Source: Diadophis punctatus similis (Eukaryota; Chordata; Lepidosauria; Squamata; Dipsadidae). From it: a stretch of 64,000 bases of DNA. The stretch covers positions 157,685,547 to 157,749,546 of the forward strand of contig JALIGW010000001.1 in assembly GCA_023053685.1 (NCBI GenBank). Direction: 5' to 3'. The notes beneath the pieces are model-generated. The model was not told the origin of the DNA. It saw only the letters and a list, made by a program, of their open reading frames with translations, and ran no database searches. Positions 10,598 through 23,710 of the stretch are shown here, piece by piece (position 1 is the first letter of the stretch; the number at the start of each line of letters is the position of its first letter). Position numbers and translations under genes: made by a program.

Positions 10598-13500
10598 ATA
10601 ATCATGCTTAGAGGAAGCTACTGAGTCAAGTTTGACTTCTTGTGACTGCATAGAATTTTTTTTACTATCTTCATCTGTCTTTGGTAATAACATAACTCCT
10701 CAAAGGACATTTCTCTAATTCTGTCCATATATTTGTCTCATGATCTTCTCTTTCTTCTACTTTCTTCAACCCTTGCCAAAGATAATCAATTTTTTTCCAT
10801 TATCTGCTCAGATCAGTTGCGTACAGTAGGTATTAGCTGATAATCAACAATCAAGGGAGGTTTTGTTGGTGATCATTTCAGTCACTCAACCTTTACTTGG
10901 TCTAGGTTCAATTGACCAATTCTTCCTGAAGTATTCTCCAAATTATGTCTCCAAATCCACAATGCAAAGCAATCTTCTTTTTCTCAGTATTTAGGCTACA
11001 CAAAATTCTACTATTACTATTCTATTCTTTCTATTCTATGCTTCTAATTTTCTTGTTAGGATCTTAAATAAAACATAGCTTATATGTGAAATTCATGTAA
11101 TGGCTTGGTCATTTACACATTATTTTGCACAAATCTCTGTTTTGATATAGGTATACGTATACACCCACTCTAAGTCACATAGTTTTGTCCCATATTTGTT
11201 GAAATACAGCTGTTAGCACTTTAATTGCCTCTTTTCTAACAGCTTTAAACAATCCAGTGTATTTCATCTGTTCTTTCTTATTTGGCAGCTAGTCTATTCC
11301 TTACTGTAATTCATTTTCTATAGGAAAGTAGACCTGCTGAAATATAAGATATATTGGTCATGACTAAATTTTCACTGATTTCACTGATTTAACTCTAAGC
11401 TTAATATTACTACATATCCATAATTATAATTCATTGGAACAAGTTCCTATTGACCTTAATTTTGTTTCACTGACAAGATAAATGTCTGTATTACCTGTAT
11501 TTTGCCTACCCAACTAAGTGCCAACCATCAGGTACACAAAGTAATGAAGCCATTTGAGAAAAGGCTCCAAAGAGCAACTAAGTCAATATCTATTTGTGGT
11601 GTTGTCGTTAGTGTCATCCATAAACTCAAGAACATGAGATAACACCAGCCTGCCCTCAGTCGGCAAGACTTCCTTCCTTGTGTCTTAGTTGCCACATAAA
11701 ATTGTGTTGCCTGTTAATGGCACTGACTGCCAATGTCATTATGAAATTAAAGGTAGAAAATATTGTTTCAGGTGGAAACAATAGCAATCTAAGGACTGAT
11801 CTATAGGTTGAAAAAAAATCAACCCATGTATGGGAATGTATCATACAATGGTATCCCATCTGAGGAAAAAAGCCCTATTCATAAAAAGCAAGCATGGAAA
11901 GATGAATAATATACTGAACCAGAAATTTTCTTCCTCACAACATCACTTTCAATACTTTGGTACACCTTAAAAAGGATATTTAGTTACAGTAAGCACTTTT
12001 CATACCCATATTTTGATGTGGACAGTGAAAACAGAATGCCTCATAATCCCCTTTCTAGAAAGGGAAGAATTTTCCAATACATTCCAAAACAGAAGTGCTT
12101 TGAACTTTATGTTCAGCTGAGAAATTATTCTTTTTACATTTTTTTTCTCCATAAACACATTGCTCACATATTTTAGAATGGATAGCTCCATCTTTCACAA
12201 AATGGCATTCTAGACTGACAACTGATTAGTTATACAAGTATGATTATATGCAAATTGTCAATTTCTATTGACTTAATTGTGATCTAATGTAACATGTATA
12301 ATTAACACATGCATTTAAACTAAATGTATATTTAATTAACATGCATATTTATAAAATGAATATATTTAGTGTATAATTTTTATTTGATTTTTAGGGGGAG
12401 GATACATTTTGATTGCACAATAGTGAGGGGGCTGATATCAGACTTAAAAGCTGACAAAAGTATGAAAAGGCAACAATAACCATTTCCAACCAGACATTTG
12501 GTTATAATTTTCATTCCAGGCTTGCTGCGTTTCTGATATTCCAGTGGCAGATTTTTCTTAAGACTGTTACATGTTATAGGTTCACATACTAATTCTGTGC
12601 CTGGGTAGATATCTGATACATATTAGACTAAGGATCAGTTATTTCTGGATGCTTTCTTCATTTTTCAGAGCCATCTACTACTCATTAAGACTTCAGTCAT
12701 AAGCTACTTATCTGGGATAAATCCCAAATAAAATGACATTTTTTTCACTAAAGTTCTGTAGGATTGTATTACTAGTGTGCAGATCTCATCACTGAGAATT
12801 CCTGCAATTACTAATGCAGAAAAAACATTTTCCAGATAACTAGCACTATGATTCAAATATTTCAGGTCATACTATTACTATGACTTGAATTAGTCACACG
12901 AAAAAATAGATTGAAAGAGTTGAGTCCATCTTTTCGGAGACTGATGAGTGAGTCTAGGAGTGAGATGCTAGAAACAGAGTTGAGTTTATTATTTGGCCTG
13001 CCCGCTGCCTTAAAGTTAGCTTGCTATTTCAAATGCTTATAAAATATCAGTGTATGACCAAGGAAAGTACAATTCTATAAGAAATGAGGGGGTGCGATCT
13101 GATCTTTTAACTGAGGTACTTCTGGACATAAAAATAACATATAATCCACTCCAAGAGAAATAAGCTATTGATACTATAGGCTCAGCCACTCAGTGTAATA
13201 CTACTATTGCTTTTATTAGCACAATTAAGTTTATTAGGACAATGCCAGTTTATCAACAAGAATGGAATAGTGACTTTCACCTCAAGAACTTGCCTCCAAA
13301 CAATACTCTTTCTCTAGAGTTTGGGGAAATTGCTAGAGGAGTGCCAAAAAACCTCAGAAGAATATATCATCTGTTGAAATGAAAATGCGTACAACTTCTA
13401 CCCCATACAGAATGAACTTTAAAAGAGGAATTTCTTTCTCCTTTTTTTCAACCTGACAAGAAGTCCCTTAAGCATTCAGTAAGAAATTAAAGATTACACT

Positions 13501-16186
13501 GCTCTGTGATGGCCTCAAATGAAAACAGCAGAGGTTCTTAATCAGCATTTTAGACTAAAAGAGAGCAGGGACTAAAATGTGTTCCATTTAATATTCCAAG
13601 TAAAGGATATTTTCAACAAGAAAAGTGAAGCAGGATGCTGTCCTGGTTTATGTCAAACTTCCCTGTACAACAACTTGTGTCTTTTTCAGATTTCTGTCAC
13701 AAAATACGTTCTCTAAAAGACAACTCAAGTAAAGAAACAAACAAAAGTCATCTTGGATTTTCTCCACTTTTTCCCAGGGAAGAAATTATTTGTGTGCCAA
13801 GCGTCCCTCAGATGACTCTCCACGTAACTGTTGATATGCATCCCCAAAGGATTCTGAAAGAAAAGCTGCAGAGGCTTCAAAAGAATGCAGAGAGGGACAT
13901 CTGGAGATAGGCCGCTCTGCCAAGAAAAAGAGACTGTTGAGATGGCTGGAAATACTCAGCTTTGCCTTGTGGGCCATGACACCACTCTAGGCATCTGTTG
14001 AACCCACACTCGGTGCACAATGGTGCTTAAGATGATTTAATTAGCCAAATTAGCCTACTCAACTCTGCTGCCCTCCAGATGTGCTGGGACTGCAATCCCC
14101 AGAATTCCCCAGTCAGGATGCCCCAAGACATGCTTCTTTTCCAGCTTCAAGAAATTATTCCAAGTGAAAGAGGTTAGGCAGATGGAATAATATAGGTAGA
14201 GAAACTCAGTGCTTTGGTGGCGAATAACACCTTACATTACTTCTTATTTATGTGTTGTGGAACAAGTTGTGATGGACCTGAAAATGAATTAATAAAAAAA
14301 GACACATGGAGAGAAAAATCAGAGAGTCTCTATTTGGAAGAAAATTACTTCTATGGAAGGTTGAAATTGATTCTCTCCTTTTCTTTGGCCACCATCCACA
14401 ACCTGTTTGATCTATAGCAGGCCCATTATCTTTAGAAAGACTGTTATAAATAAATCAGTGGCGAAGAACAAGTATCTCCTTACAGACATAGGCACTGAGT
14501 AAACTATATGGGCACACACACACACACATACACGCACATCTCCTTCTCCATTCTTATCACAAAATATCAAGTAGCAGGATTTTAAAAAAGAAATTGTAAT
14601 TAGCATTCTTGTCCACATTTATTAGCTTGGTTTGAACTTTAGCTGACTTTTAGGGTTTTGGAGTTTTTTTTTAATGCAGGAATCTAATAATCCTGCATTA
14701 ATTGGAACCTAATAATGTGCACTAATGATAGTGAAAAAAATTATTAGGTTTCAAAATATGGGAGTATGTATGCTACATTCCAGTTGGTTTGGTCTGGACT
14801 ATATCTCTAGATAAATGAGTATGTCCTTGTTTTCTTGATGCCACAAATGATTTCTTTTAAAATTGGGGGGGAGGATATTCTTCAAATGGCACCATAGGTC
14901 TCTCATTTAAAAATGGATAAGAGCCAGAAATTTCAATCCCACCTTAATCCAAGAACTTGTTTGGAAACAGCAACTGATAAAAATAAATGTAAGGCAGAAA
15001 TAAAGCTGAATGTAAATATAACAATTGCATGGAGCTAAGCATACCTTTATTGCTCTGAGTACACCATGGTTTGATTCTTTTTCCCCATAGAAAATTTGCC
15101 AGAACACAATTCAGATCAATATATTAAAATTGACATATTATAAGACTCTTATAGTAAAAAAAAATCACCAGGTTATTGTCTCAAGTTTTCTTTCAAGAGG
15201 CTATTGCTGCCTTAGCAAACTATCAATTTAAATGATGGGGGAGGGAGAAAACAACACATAATAAGTGACAGATTTTTCAAATCAGATAAAGATGGGAACC
15301 AGATTATCTGTCTGAGGTGATAGATTGCAGCAATAATAAATTCACTTTAAGACACTGGATCAATTTTTAATCAAGCCAAGAATTATTATTGCAGAGAGAT
15401 AAAATGACCCATGAGAAGATGCCTTAATTTTCCACCAATCAAATTATAGCCTTTCTAAATAAGATGTAATGAGATCCATGGAATATCCAGGTTACATAGC
15501 CTACCTAATTACCCATGTACCCTGTCATGGAGTGATATAGTAGTGGTAAACTGACCTCGAGATTCACCAAGATGAAAAGGTAATTAGTTTTTTCCATAGG
15601 GCTATGGTGAAAACAACAGCAATGACACTTGTCATCTCATTCCACCAACTCACAATCTCCAAGGTGTGTGTTCCCAATTTGCACAAGATATGACCTACTC
15701 CGTAATTAACTACAATCATGAGGTAAAGCATATGTCCAGCACAATCACTAAGTAGAGAATGCAGGCTTGGCAAAGACAGCAAACCCATCTGGATTTCACA
15801 TTGAAGTTTATTACCAGATCACCTTTCAATGGTTCAGGGGCCTAGTTGAAAGAACTTCATCATTAAACATGTCATCACACTATGTATAAACCACCCTTCC
15901 TGTTCAAAATATCAGTATATGTTGTGTTTCTTTTCACATTACAGGTCCATCTCATCTAAAAAATAGAGATTCGTGTGAATTCTGAGCTGCTATACCTACA
16001 AATAGGAGATCATTTGAGGTGCTGACTGACTGCCCAATAGGGAAATAATGAAGTTTATGAACTTAATTTATATTGATTCACCTGCAAATGTATGGATGGC
16101 TTGATGTCATTGGCTGTTTCCATTTTAAAATTATGGAGACTTGGAATACTTCTTACCGGTAGTTCTTGGATACCTAAAGATGAGAA
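10598..16186. other. 5.6 kb of AT-rich unique DNA
   Basis: No gene, RNA or large element recognised. Small items: a half fold-back repeat at 14067-14118; a CA-rich run at about 14510-14535; a short hairpin at 14672-14699 (aatgcagga...tcctgcatt) and another pair (ggaacctaataat / attattaggtttc) at about 14703-14755. An open frame at 13635-13910 (91 codons) has ordinary-looking amino-acid composition and a polypyrimidine-AG just upstream of its middle part, but no recognised domain. Confidence 0.4.
14067..14118. repeat. Half of a fold-back interspersed repeat
   Basis: The text tctgctgccctccagatgtg followed by ggactgcaatccccagaatt is one arm of an interspersed fold-back repeat; a more complete relative is at 23711-23852. 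The second arm is absent. Confidence 0.45.
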
Positions 16187-16188
16187 AT

Positions 16189-16259
<71 letters not shown>

Positions 16260-16425
16260 TCAAACATGTATAGGATAGTAGTAGTTTGTATAAACATAAG
16301 TAAAAAGTAACGATAAAAGAGGACAATAGGACAGTAGGACAGGGATGGTAGGCATAGTGGTGCACTTATGCATGCCCCTTACAGACCTCTTAGAAACGGG
16401 GAGAGGTCGACTGTAGACAGTCTAA
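16187..16425 (-). repeat. (TTTA)n array plus probable LINE 3' end (minus strand)
   Basis: A pure (TTTA)n array (16187-16260) is followed by sequence (ggacaataggacagtaggac, gcacttatgcatgcccctta) that resembles the 3' part of a squamate LINE on the minus strand. On that reading the array is the element's (TAAA)n tail. The family is not certain. The 72-codon open frame across the array is an artefact. Confidence 0.45.
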
Positions 16426-18379
16426 GGATAGTTCTCCCATTGTCTCACTATCTAACTTAGTTAAGGTGTCTACATATGAGTGAGTGTCTTTATGAGAGAG
16501 CGGGGGACACAGAGAGAGAAAGAATGTGTATGTGTTTCTTATAAATAGTCTAAAGGAAGACCAATTTTGAGAAAATAAAAATAGGTATTCTTTTTTTCTA
16601 TAGTCACTATTACGGACACCTGGAAAGATCATATTGTTGATTTCCCTGTTGGCTTTTCACTTTGCTGTCCTATAGTTTTACGGAACATTTATATTTATTG
16701 AATAGCATCAGAAAGGATTGCATTATCCTAATACTCAAGAGTTTTTCTCTCTTAATAGAACTGGATTCCTGATCTGTCTTCTTTTGGTATCAAATCATTT
16801 TTGTCCCTGGGCCCTTATCCCTTTCCTATGTGGCTAGGAAAAAAAGGGTCAAGTCATGAATGCTGACAACATGCTTGAGAGTTTAGTGGCTCTGAGAAGT
16901 GGTCTTTGACTCTTAGAATTTTTATATTATCAAAAATGTAGAACCTAGTTTCTCAGGTACGATTTTTAGACATGTTTCACTATTTCCTAAGAATTGTGGA
17001 TGTTCTGCGCAGAGGTTAACTAATTAAGTAACTATATATTTGAGCTGGGATTTTTAATAGCCCCCACTCCTCCCAAATAGTATATTTCCTTGGAAATTGG
17101 ACAGATTTGTTCATCAGAACGATCCATAATGCCCACAACTCTCAACTCTCAACTTTCATTCATTTCAAAAATGGGGGAGGGGGAGTCATTGTTTTCCCAT
17201 ACTAATCAATAGAAAGCATAAATCTTAATTTACATTCTTGCTGAGAGATCAAATTGGGCAGCATTTGCTTCAGTCCAGATCAGATCAAATTATCCTCTGA
17301 AGGGCCAAATCTATATCTTAACTATATTGTGTGTTTGTTCCTCAGTTTTAATCTTTATGATGTTCATTTTAAGTTTTCAGATCACTGAATTGTGTAGAAT
17401 TCAAGGCCGCGCAGATCTGCAGGGTTTAAAACAGGCTCACCAAGATCATCATGAAGCCTTTGACAGAATCCCGAACCAAAAACTCCAGAGACCATTTGTC
17501 CTGCCTGCGGTGCCCTTTCTTTTGGGCATCATCACCCCTTAACAACACAATGACAGAGATAATTGGCTCATGCAAAGGAAGTCACCGTAAAATTAATGAA
17601 CTACAACAATTCATCCATCTGCTGCTCATTCTTTGTTAATTTATTAATAACAATTACACACACACACCCAAAATGGCAGGGATGATAATTCCATTTCTCT
17701 TTTAACCTTAACAATTGTATCCATAATGGGCTTCCAAAGTGATCTCAAATCCAAAGTGTTTTTCAATCACATTGATGGTTTATAACTTGTAATGTGTCAA
17801 TAGCCAGATAACCATAAAGAATATTTCTGGTGGTTAAATTAATTTTTGAAGAGGACAGAGTGTTCAATTCTAAGCTTTGCTTCCTGTGACAGCTTTTTAA
17901 AAACTTTCTCATATCTTATCATTCCAGTGTAAAGATTTACTTTACAATCTTTTTATGCTGTTCGGTGCCATACCCCCGTGTGCCTTCATCTGTCTCTACC
18001 CACATCAATATTGTGAAAAAGGGGAGTCTATTTCTGTGGGGATACAAACAAATATATTTACTTCCCCAATAATCAATTGAAGGTGAAATTGTTTATTTCA
18101 GTTGGCATTGTATTGATTCCACTAAAGATAATGCTGGCAATTTAAGAGGGGGGGGGGGATTAGAAAATAAATGGTGCTCAAAGAATATAGTTCATAATAC
18201 TGCAAAGTGTGCTCCTAATTAATGCATCTATATCACTCCATACTGAACTGACATTCTTTTTCATTCTCTCAGTTCCTTCAAAATATCCACAAAATCATCC
18301 CATAAAGATTTCAGTTTCTATTTCCAGAAAAACATTCCTGCGTTCATTCCTTCCTCTACTCCTTTCCCATTTTTTTAAA
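16426..18379. other. Unique DNA, includes a candidate conserved block
   Basis: No gene or transposon recognised. About 17380-17660 is a complex, repeat-free block ending in homeodomain-type AT motifs (tttgttaatttattaataac), noted in the findings. Confidence 0.35.
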
Positions 18380-18510
18380 AAAAATTGCATTTATTTATTT
18401 ATCAAAATTATTTGTTGTCCATCTCATGGGTTAGGTAACTCTGAGTGGCTTACATTAAGATAAGACAACATATAATAATCATTATAAATATAAAATGGAC
18501 TACAATTACA
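18380..18510 (-). repeat. L2-type LINE 3' UTR scrap (minus strand)
   Basis: A run of a-rich/ttta text followed by ggttaggtaactctgagtgg and cttacattaa, which parallels the 3' UTR of the L2 element at 38596-38812 and of the fragment at 62500. Decayed and short. Confidence 0.4.
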
Positions 18511-18662
18511 AAAATAAAAACAAACCAAGAAACAGAGGTTTGGAGGGGAAAGGTAGGGTACCTTCTCTGTTAGTGGGCATGTCATAATACAATTATTAGT
18601 GCATAGAAATATGTATGTGTATAATAAATAAAAAATAGAATAAATGTCATATTAAATCTTTG

Positions 18663-18782
18663 CGCTGCCAGATTAGGCTGCAAAAATTCAAGTGGCCACT
18701 AGATGGGAACATGGAGTTAAAGAAAGTTACTGCCATCTAGTGGTCATCCAGAGTTTTGCAATTTAAGCCTGCTATCCCTGCA
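18663..18782. repeat. Fold-back repeat
   Basis: Two facing arms: gtggccactagatggga near 18691-18707 and tgccatctagtggtcatcc near 18731-18749, extended outward by tgcaaaa / ttttgca matches. Probably a small inverted-repeat element; no target duplication was identified. Confidence 0.5.
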
Positions 18783-18959
18783 ACCTTCTTCAGGTATATA
18801 CTCTTCAAAATGTAACGCAGCATTTTCTAGTATTTCCAGCCAAATATGCATTGAAGCCCCTGCCTGCTGCCTGAGAAATTGTTTTGGAAATCCACAGATT
18901 TTAATGCATTATTTGAACACAGGTCCTGGGCATAGCTGGCAGAGTGGGAGTCCTGGTAC

Positions 18960-19360
18960 TTAAACAGCAAGGTCCATCAGCTAAGGAGTATGTGAGGGAA
19001 TTCCGCAAAATAGCCAGACAACTGCAAACATGGCCAGAAAGACTGTTGGTCCATCAATTTTGCATGGGCCTGGATTGAGAGCTATGGCAAGCATGTGTGT
19101 ACAGGGGTTTACCACCCTGTCTGCATGACTGGTTCCGGGCGGTTGTAGACTTAGATGTTGGATTGAGGGAATTCCGGTCACGAGGGGATGTGGGCCTTGG
19201 ACAGTTGAGAAGACCTGTGGATAGACTTGCACCGCCTAAGGTTGTAAGACTTCTGTAGCTGCCCCAGAAGCCATTGACCAGGCCAGGAGGCCATTGTTTC
19301 GATGCTTTAGATGTAGTCAGGTAGGCCACTGAGCAGCAGAGTGTCCAACTCCTGTATCCC
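18960..19360 (+). pseudogene. Gypsy gag remnant
   Basis: The plus-strand translation contains the string AKEYVREFRKIARQLQ, then a WPERLL motif, then CLHDWFRAVVDLDVGL. This is the capsid-type region of chromodomain gypsy Gag proteins, which assemble the retrotransposon particle. A stop interrupts the frame near 19078 and further frame changes follow before 19360. No zinc knuckle was clear. It is the first recognisable part of the element; an upstream leader and LTR were not found. Broken copy. Confidence 0.65.
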
Positions 19361-19619
19361 AAATGCCGGGCCCAAAACCACCATCAACAGGGGGAAAGGC
19401 AAAAGAGCAGTCCCGACCAACGCCTGAACGGTCACAAGGGGCAGCCCAGACACCACCATTGGATGAACAGAAACAACCAAGGAGATTGGGATGTCGCCAG
19501 GGGTTGGATGGTTTCCAGTGGTGTCCTGTGATAGCAATGAAGAAAACCCTGAGACCCAATGGTGAGTGATCCCATTCGTCCCTTTGTGATCCCTGTGACC
19601 ATTTGGAACCCACACACCC

Positions 19620-20140
19620 CACAGTGGGCCAGATATGATGCCCTAATCGATTCGGGGTACACTCAGTGCTTGATACGCCATGCTGTACTTGATGAGTTGG
19701 GGATCTGAGTGGTGAGGATGCATCAGCCCATCAAGTTTGAGCAGATGGATGGATGTATACTTGGGGGGGCTACCCATTGTACGGAGCTGGTGAAGTTAGA
19801 GATAGGGGAACACTGGAAAAAGTTCAGATTTATCGTGGTTGAGAAAATGATTGAGCCCATCATTTTGGGTTTAGCCTGGCTAGGCAAATGGGAACTCACC
19901 ATATGGTGGGAAGGGGGTTTCAGGAAGTTAAGAATGGCACTTTGTCCTGAGCCTCCGGCATCAGAACAGGTGAAGGGAGGGACAGAAGATGGGGTTGAGA
20001 CACATCAAGGGAATGTGTCCACAGACCTGGGTTATCCAAGTATTTACAGGGATATGGCAGTGGTGTTCAGTGAAGAGGAGTGTGAGGTTCTACCACCTCA
20101 CCGTCTGACCGATTGCGCCATTGAGCTAATACCTGAGCCT
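19620..20140 (+). pseudogene. Gypsy aspartic protease remnant
   Basis: An ALIDSG motif at about 19641-19658 supplies the catalytic Asp-Ser-Gly of a retropepsin-like protease, which cuts the polyprotein. A stop follows near 19707. The frame then stays open to the SINE insertion, ending in an IELIP motif that normally precedes the reverse transcriptase. An open frame 19709-20200 covers this part but its last codons are SINE sequence. Confidence 0.6.
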
Positions 20141-20144
20141 AACT

Positions 20145-20388
20145 CAGGAGCTGAGGTGGCGCAGTGGTTAAATGCAGCTACTGCAGACTACTCCAGCTGA
20201 CCGCTAGTTCAGCAGTTCAGCTGTTCAAATCTCACCAGGCTCAAGGTTGACTCAGCCTTCCATCCTTCTGAGGTCAGTAAAATGAGGACCCAGATTGTTG
20301 GGGGCAATATGCTGAACTCTGTAAACCGCTTAGAGAGGGCTGTAAAGCACTATGAAGCGGTATATAAGTCTAAGTGCTATTGCTATTG
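20145..20388 (+). repeat. tRNA-derived SINE inserted in the gypsy element
   Basis: The head has an A-box-like motif (ggtggcgcagtgg) and a B-box-like motif (gttcaaatc), followed by a body (ttgactcagccttccatcct, ggacccagattgttgggggc) and a short (attgct)n tail. The 6-bp sequence ctaact appears on both sides (20139-20144, 20389-20394), consistent with target-site duplication. Removing the unit would rejoin the gypsy frame around the protease-RT boundary. A relative on the other strand is at 51313-51492. Confidence 0.8.
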
Positions 20389-20399
20389 CTAACTGCCAA

Positions 20400-21500
20400 A
20401 ACCCTGTATGTATTCGATGACGCCAAAAGAACTCGAGGAGTTGAGATGCTATATAGTCAAAAATCTAGCTCACGGATTCATCTGACCCATTAGGTCAAGG
20501 ATGGCTGTGCCAGTTCTGTTTTGGGAGAAAAAGGATGGGGGTCTACGTCTATGTATAGATTTCCATGGCATGAATGGTGTGTGTGTGTGGAGCATCTCTA
20601 CCCACTACCACTGATGAAAGATCTACTCACCACCTTAACAACAGGCCGTATTTTCATGAAACTTGACCTGCATGACACTTACTACTGGGTGCGCATCTGA
20701 TCAGGGGATGAGTGGAAGACAACTTTCAATTGTCCCCTGGGGAGCTATCAGTTCCAAGTAATGCTGTTCGGATTGCAAGGAGCCCCGGCCGTGTTCATGC
20801 AATTAATTAACAAGGTCTTGCATGAGCACCTATATCGGGAGGGGGGGTACTTGTATACCTGAATGACATATTAATCTACACCAAAACTATGGAGGAACAC
20901 ACCCAGTTGGTACGGCAGGTATTGCAGAAGTTATTGGCCGCCAAACTGTTCATGAAACTCTAGAAATGTGAGTTCTACCGAACAAGTTTGGATTATTTGG
21001 GATATCGTATCTCTAGTGAAGGGGTAGACATGGATCCTCGCAAGGTCCAGGTGGGGAGGCAATTGCAAAGTTCCCTCGGCTTTGCCAACTCCTACCTACA
21101 GTTTATTCCATCTTTTGCTTGGGTGGCCTTGCCCCTGATGGACTTACTGTGTACCAAACCTGCAGTGATGAAAAAACGACCAGGGCAGTCGCTAAGGTGG
21201 ATGACTGAGTCTCAGAGGGCATTTGAAGAGCTAAAAGCTCTATTTGCCCATGAGCCAGTTCTGAAAGACCCCGATCAGATGCCAGTGGATGCCAGTGACG
21301 TAGCTGTGGGAGCCATCCTGTTACAAGCTAATGGCCAGGTAGGCTACAACTATGTGTGTACACCTCCCGGAAGCTCACGCCAATAGAACAAGGCTGGGCT
21401 ATCAGGGAAAAGGAGGCCTTCGCTGGACAGTGGGCACTCCTGACATGGCAACATCTTCTGGAGGGGGCTAGGCACCATTTGAGGTATGGAACGACCACAA
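20400..21500 (+). pseudogene. Gypsy reverse transcriptase-RNase H remnant
   Basis: Recognisable parts in order: MTPKELEEL, a VLFWEKKDGGLRLCIDF block (RT start), a damaged catalytic region near 20830-20870, and a DASDVAVGAIL block at about 21289-21321 that is the start of gypsy RNase H. Then LTPIEQGWAIREKEAFA follows. The frame changes several times and stops occur in the RT palm, so this is inactive. Confidence 0.65.
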
Positions 21501-21585
21501 AAACCTTGAAGCCCTTCAGACTCCATGAAAGTTATCCCCGAAACAGGTTAGATGGGCCCAGTACTTCCAACGGTTTAACTTTAAG

Positions 21586-22430
21586 TTGAAGTATGTTCCA
21601 GCTGGAAAAAAATTCTTAACTGATGCTCTATCCTGCATGCCCCAGTATAATAGCAAAAGAGAAGAGGTAGTGCAGGCCATCATACCCCCTGGTCAGCCAG
21701 TGAGACGGATGACGAGTGAACCTCGTAACCCATTGCACGATGAATTACGTAGTGCATTGCTGGCTGATCCTTGGTTAGCAAAGAATCGAGCCCTGTTAAC
21801 CCACAGAGATGGCCTGGCTTGGAAGGGGGACAAGATATATATTCCTACAGTCCTTAGGCATACAGTGTTAAAAAGATGCCATGACGTCAAGCCAGCTGGC
21901 CACTTCGGCTTTCTTAAGACGTTTCATCTAATGAGGTGACAATTCTGATAACCCTGGATGAGAGCAGAAATCAAAGGTTATCTAAAGAGTTGTCCAGTGT
22001 GCGCAGCAACCAAACCATGGCCTGGAAAACCACTTGGCCTATTACAACCAGTAGCTAACCCCATCCAACCATGGGATGAAATCACCATGGATTTCATCGT
22101 CGACCTCCCTGATAGCCATGTATCTGGGCCCCTTTACTGTAAGCCGGGTAATCAACCCTGTCACAGTTGCCTTAAAGCTACCACCACTACTGGATAAAAT
22201 CCATCCTGTGTTCCACAGTAGCTTGCTGAAACCGGTAGAGACCACCAAATGCAGACCTCTCCCAGAACCCCCAGGGCCTGTGAAATAGATGAAATATTGG
22301 ATTCAAGACTACATAGGGAGAAAATCCAATACCTGATGCGGTGGAAGGGGTAACCCTTTATTGAGGCATCCTGGATGGTGGCGAAGGATGTCATGGCCAC
22401 GAGACTTTTACAATGGTTCCATCAAAAGTA
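21586..22430 (+). pseudogene. Gypsy integrase zinc finger and chromodomain remnants, core deleted
   Basis: A frame at 21586-21939 ends with the histidine part of an HHCC zinc finger (RCHDVKPAGHFG). The cysteine part (CPVCA) lies in the next frame at about 21994-22008, followed by MDFIVDLP, which starts the integrase core. The text then jumps directly to the C-terminal region (HPVFHSSLLKP), so most of the D,D35E catalytic core is gone. About 22287-22425 reads, with a frame change, as a chromodomain (LMRWKG-type core), which in this clade targets integration to modified chromatin. Confidence 0.65.
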
Positions 22431-22869
22431 GCCACATAAACTGGGGGGACAGCCACTTGTATGCATGACACTAACCCCTCTGAATTATATCTTCTAGGTG
22501 AACCCCTGGTAGAGGGGAGCCGCCTGTCGAGCCCAGATTGAGGTTTGACATTACTGGGAGGGAGAGGCAATGGGAGGTGTGGCTGGTGGCACCTTACATG
22601 GCCCCAACGACAACGGGGGTGCCGGCGTGAGCAGCTGACACAATGAATGGCAGCAGGCAATCTCCACAGGCCCCACAACTCACGGCGATGCAAGGCACTG
22701 GCGGATGACATCACACCACCAGCAATGAACAATTGCGATGCTGCACCGGGCAGCCCATTTGAAACGAAAACTGAACAGCTTGTTGTGAGTACTGTAACTC
22801 GGCTTCTGGCTTTCTGTGTATCTCGCACAGGTCAGGCCTAGACCAGCCAAGACATGGTTCCTAAGATCT

Positions 22870-23710
22870 GATCTGGAGGGTTCAGCTGAAAGACCTTCCA
22901 GAAGTATTCAGACCTTCTTCATTGTGGGTATGGCTTCAAGCAGAGGAAATAAAATGCTGACAGAATTAAAAGTGAAGCTATACATTAGTACAGTACTTTC
23001 TGTACTATGATGGCAGAAACTTGGACATGCTTGTCTTTAGAAAAGAAATTCATTAATCATGTATAGGAGGCACATAAAATCAGCTATGGTTAGCTATATG
23101 GAGAACATGCCAATTTCATAGGCTTCTATGGTAGCCTGCATGCGTAAAAGCTGACACAGATAGACTTATCCTGGTTCTCGCCCAATGAACATTCATGCAG
23201 CTTCTACCATTCTAAGAAGACTTGACTGCTTTCCATTTCACCCAGCTTTTTTTTCTAGTAGGTAGCATATCGGTGCTGCTATAATCTTCTCTTAAATCTA
23301 TGCAATTGTACACCCAAATGTATGGAATTTGTGGATTGATTCATCTGCAGAAAACATCTTGTACAAAACACATAGACACAGTTCTTATTTTATAAACTGT
23401 GATAACATAATGCCATTCGACTTTCATTTTAATTGATTGTTTATGGAAGCATAGAGTGGGACAATGTGCATGAGGAGGGAGAAACCCACTTCTTCCTCTT
23501 CACCTCTTTGTTTAGAAAATATAATTTCTTTCCTCCCACTTGCTCACCAAGAATCCTAAAGAAAAAAAACAAAATCCTAAAGAAAAAAAACAAAAAAATG
23601 AAAGGGTTTTCTTATGTATAATGTAGCATTGCTCCAAACGCCAGTTAGTCCATTGTTATTAATAACACTTAATAACACTTAATAATAATATGTTGCTTTT
23701 AAAGATAGAC
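22870..23710. other. Unique spacer
   Basis: No gene recognised. A 21-bp A-rich unit (atcctaaagaaaaaaaacaaa) is repeated in tandem about twice near 23553-23596. Confidence 0.4.

Larger units (their letters stand above)
18950..22860 (+). mobile_element. Decayed Ty3/gypsy chromovirus-like retrotransposon
   Basis: Translated plus-strand pieces follow gypsy order: gag, aspartic protease, reverse transcriptase, RNase H, integrase zinc finger, chromodomain. Stops and frame changes occur throughout, so the copy cannot encode its proteins. Part of the integrase core is missing, a SINE is inserted at 20145-20388, and I could not define either LTR. The tail from about 22440 to 22860 is assigned only by position. 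Confidence 0.75.
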
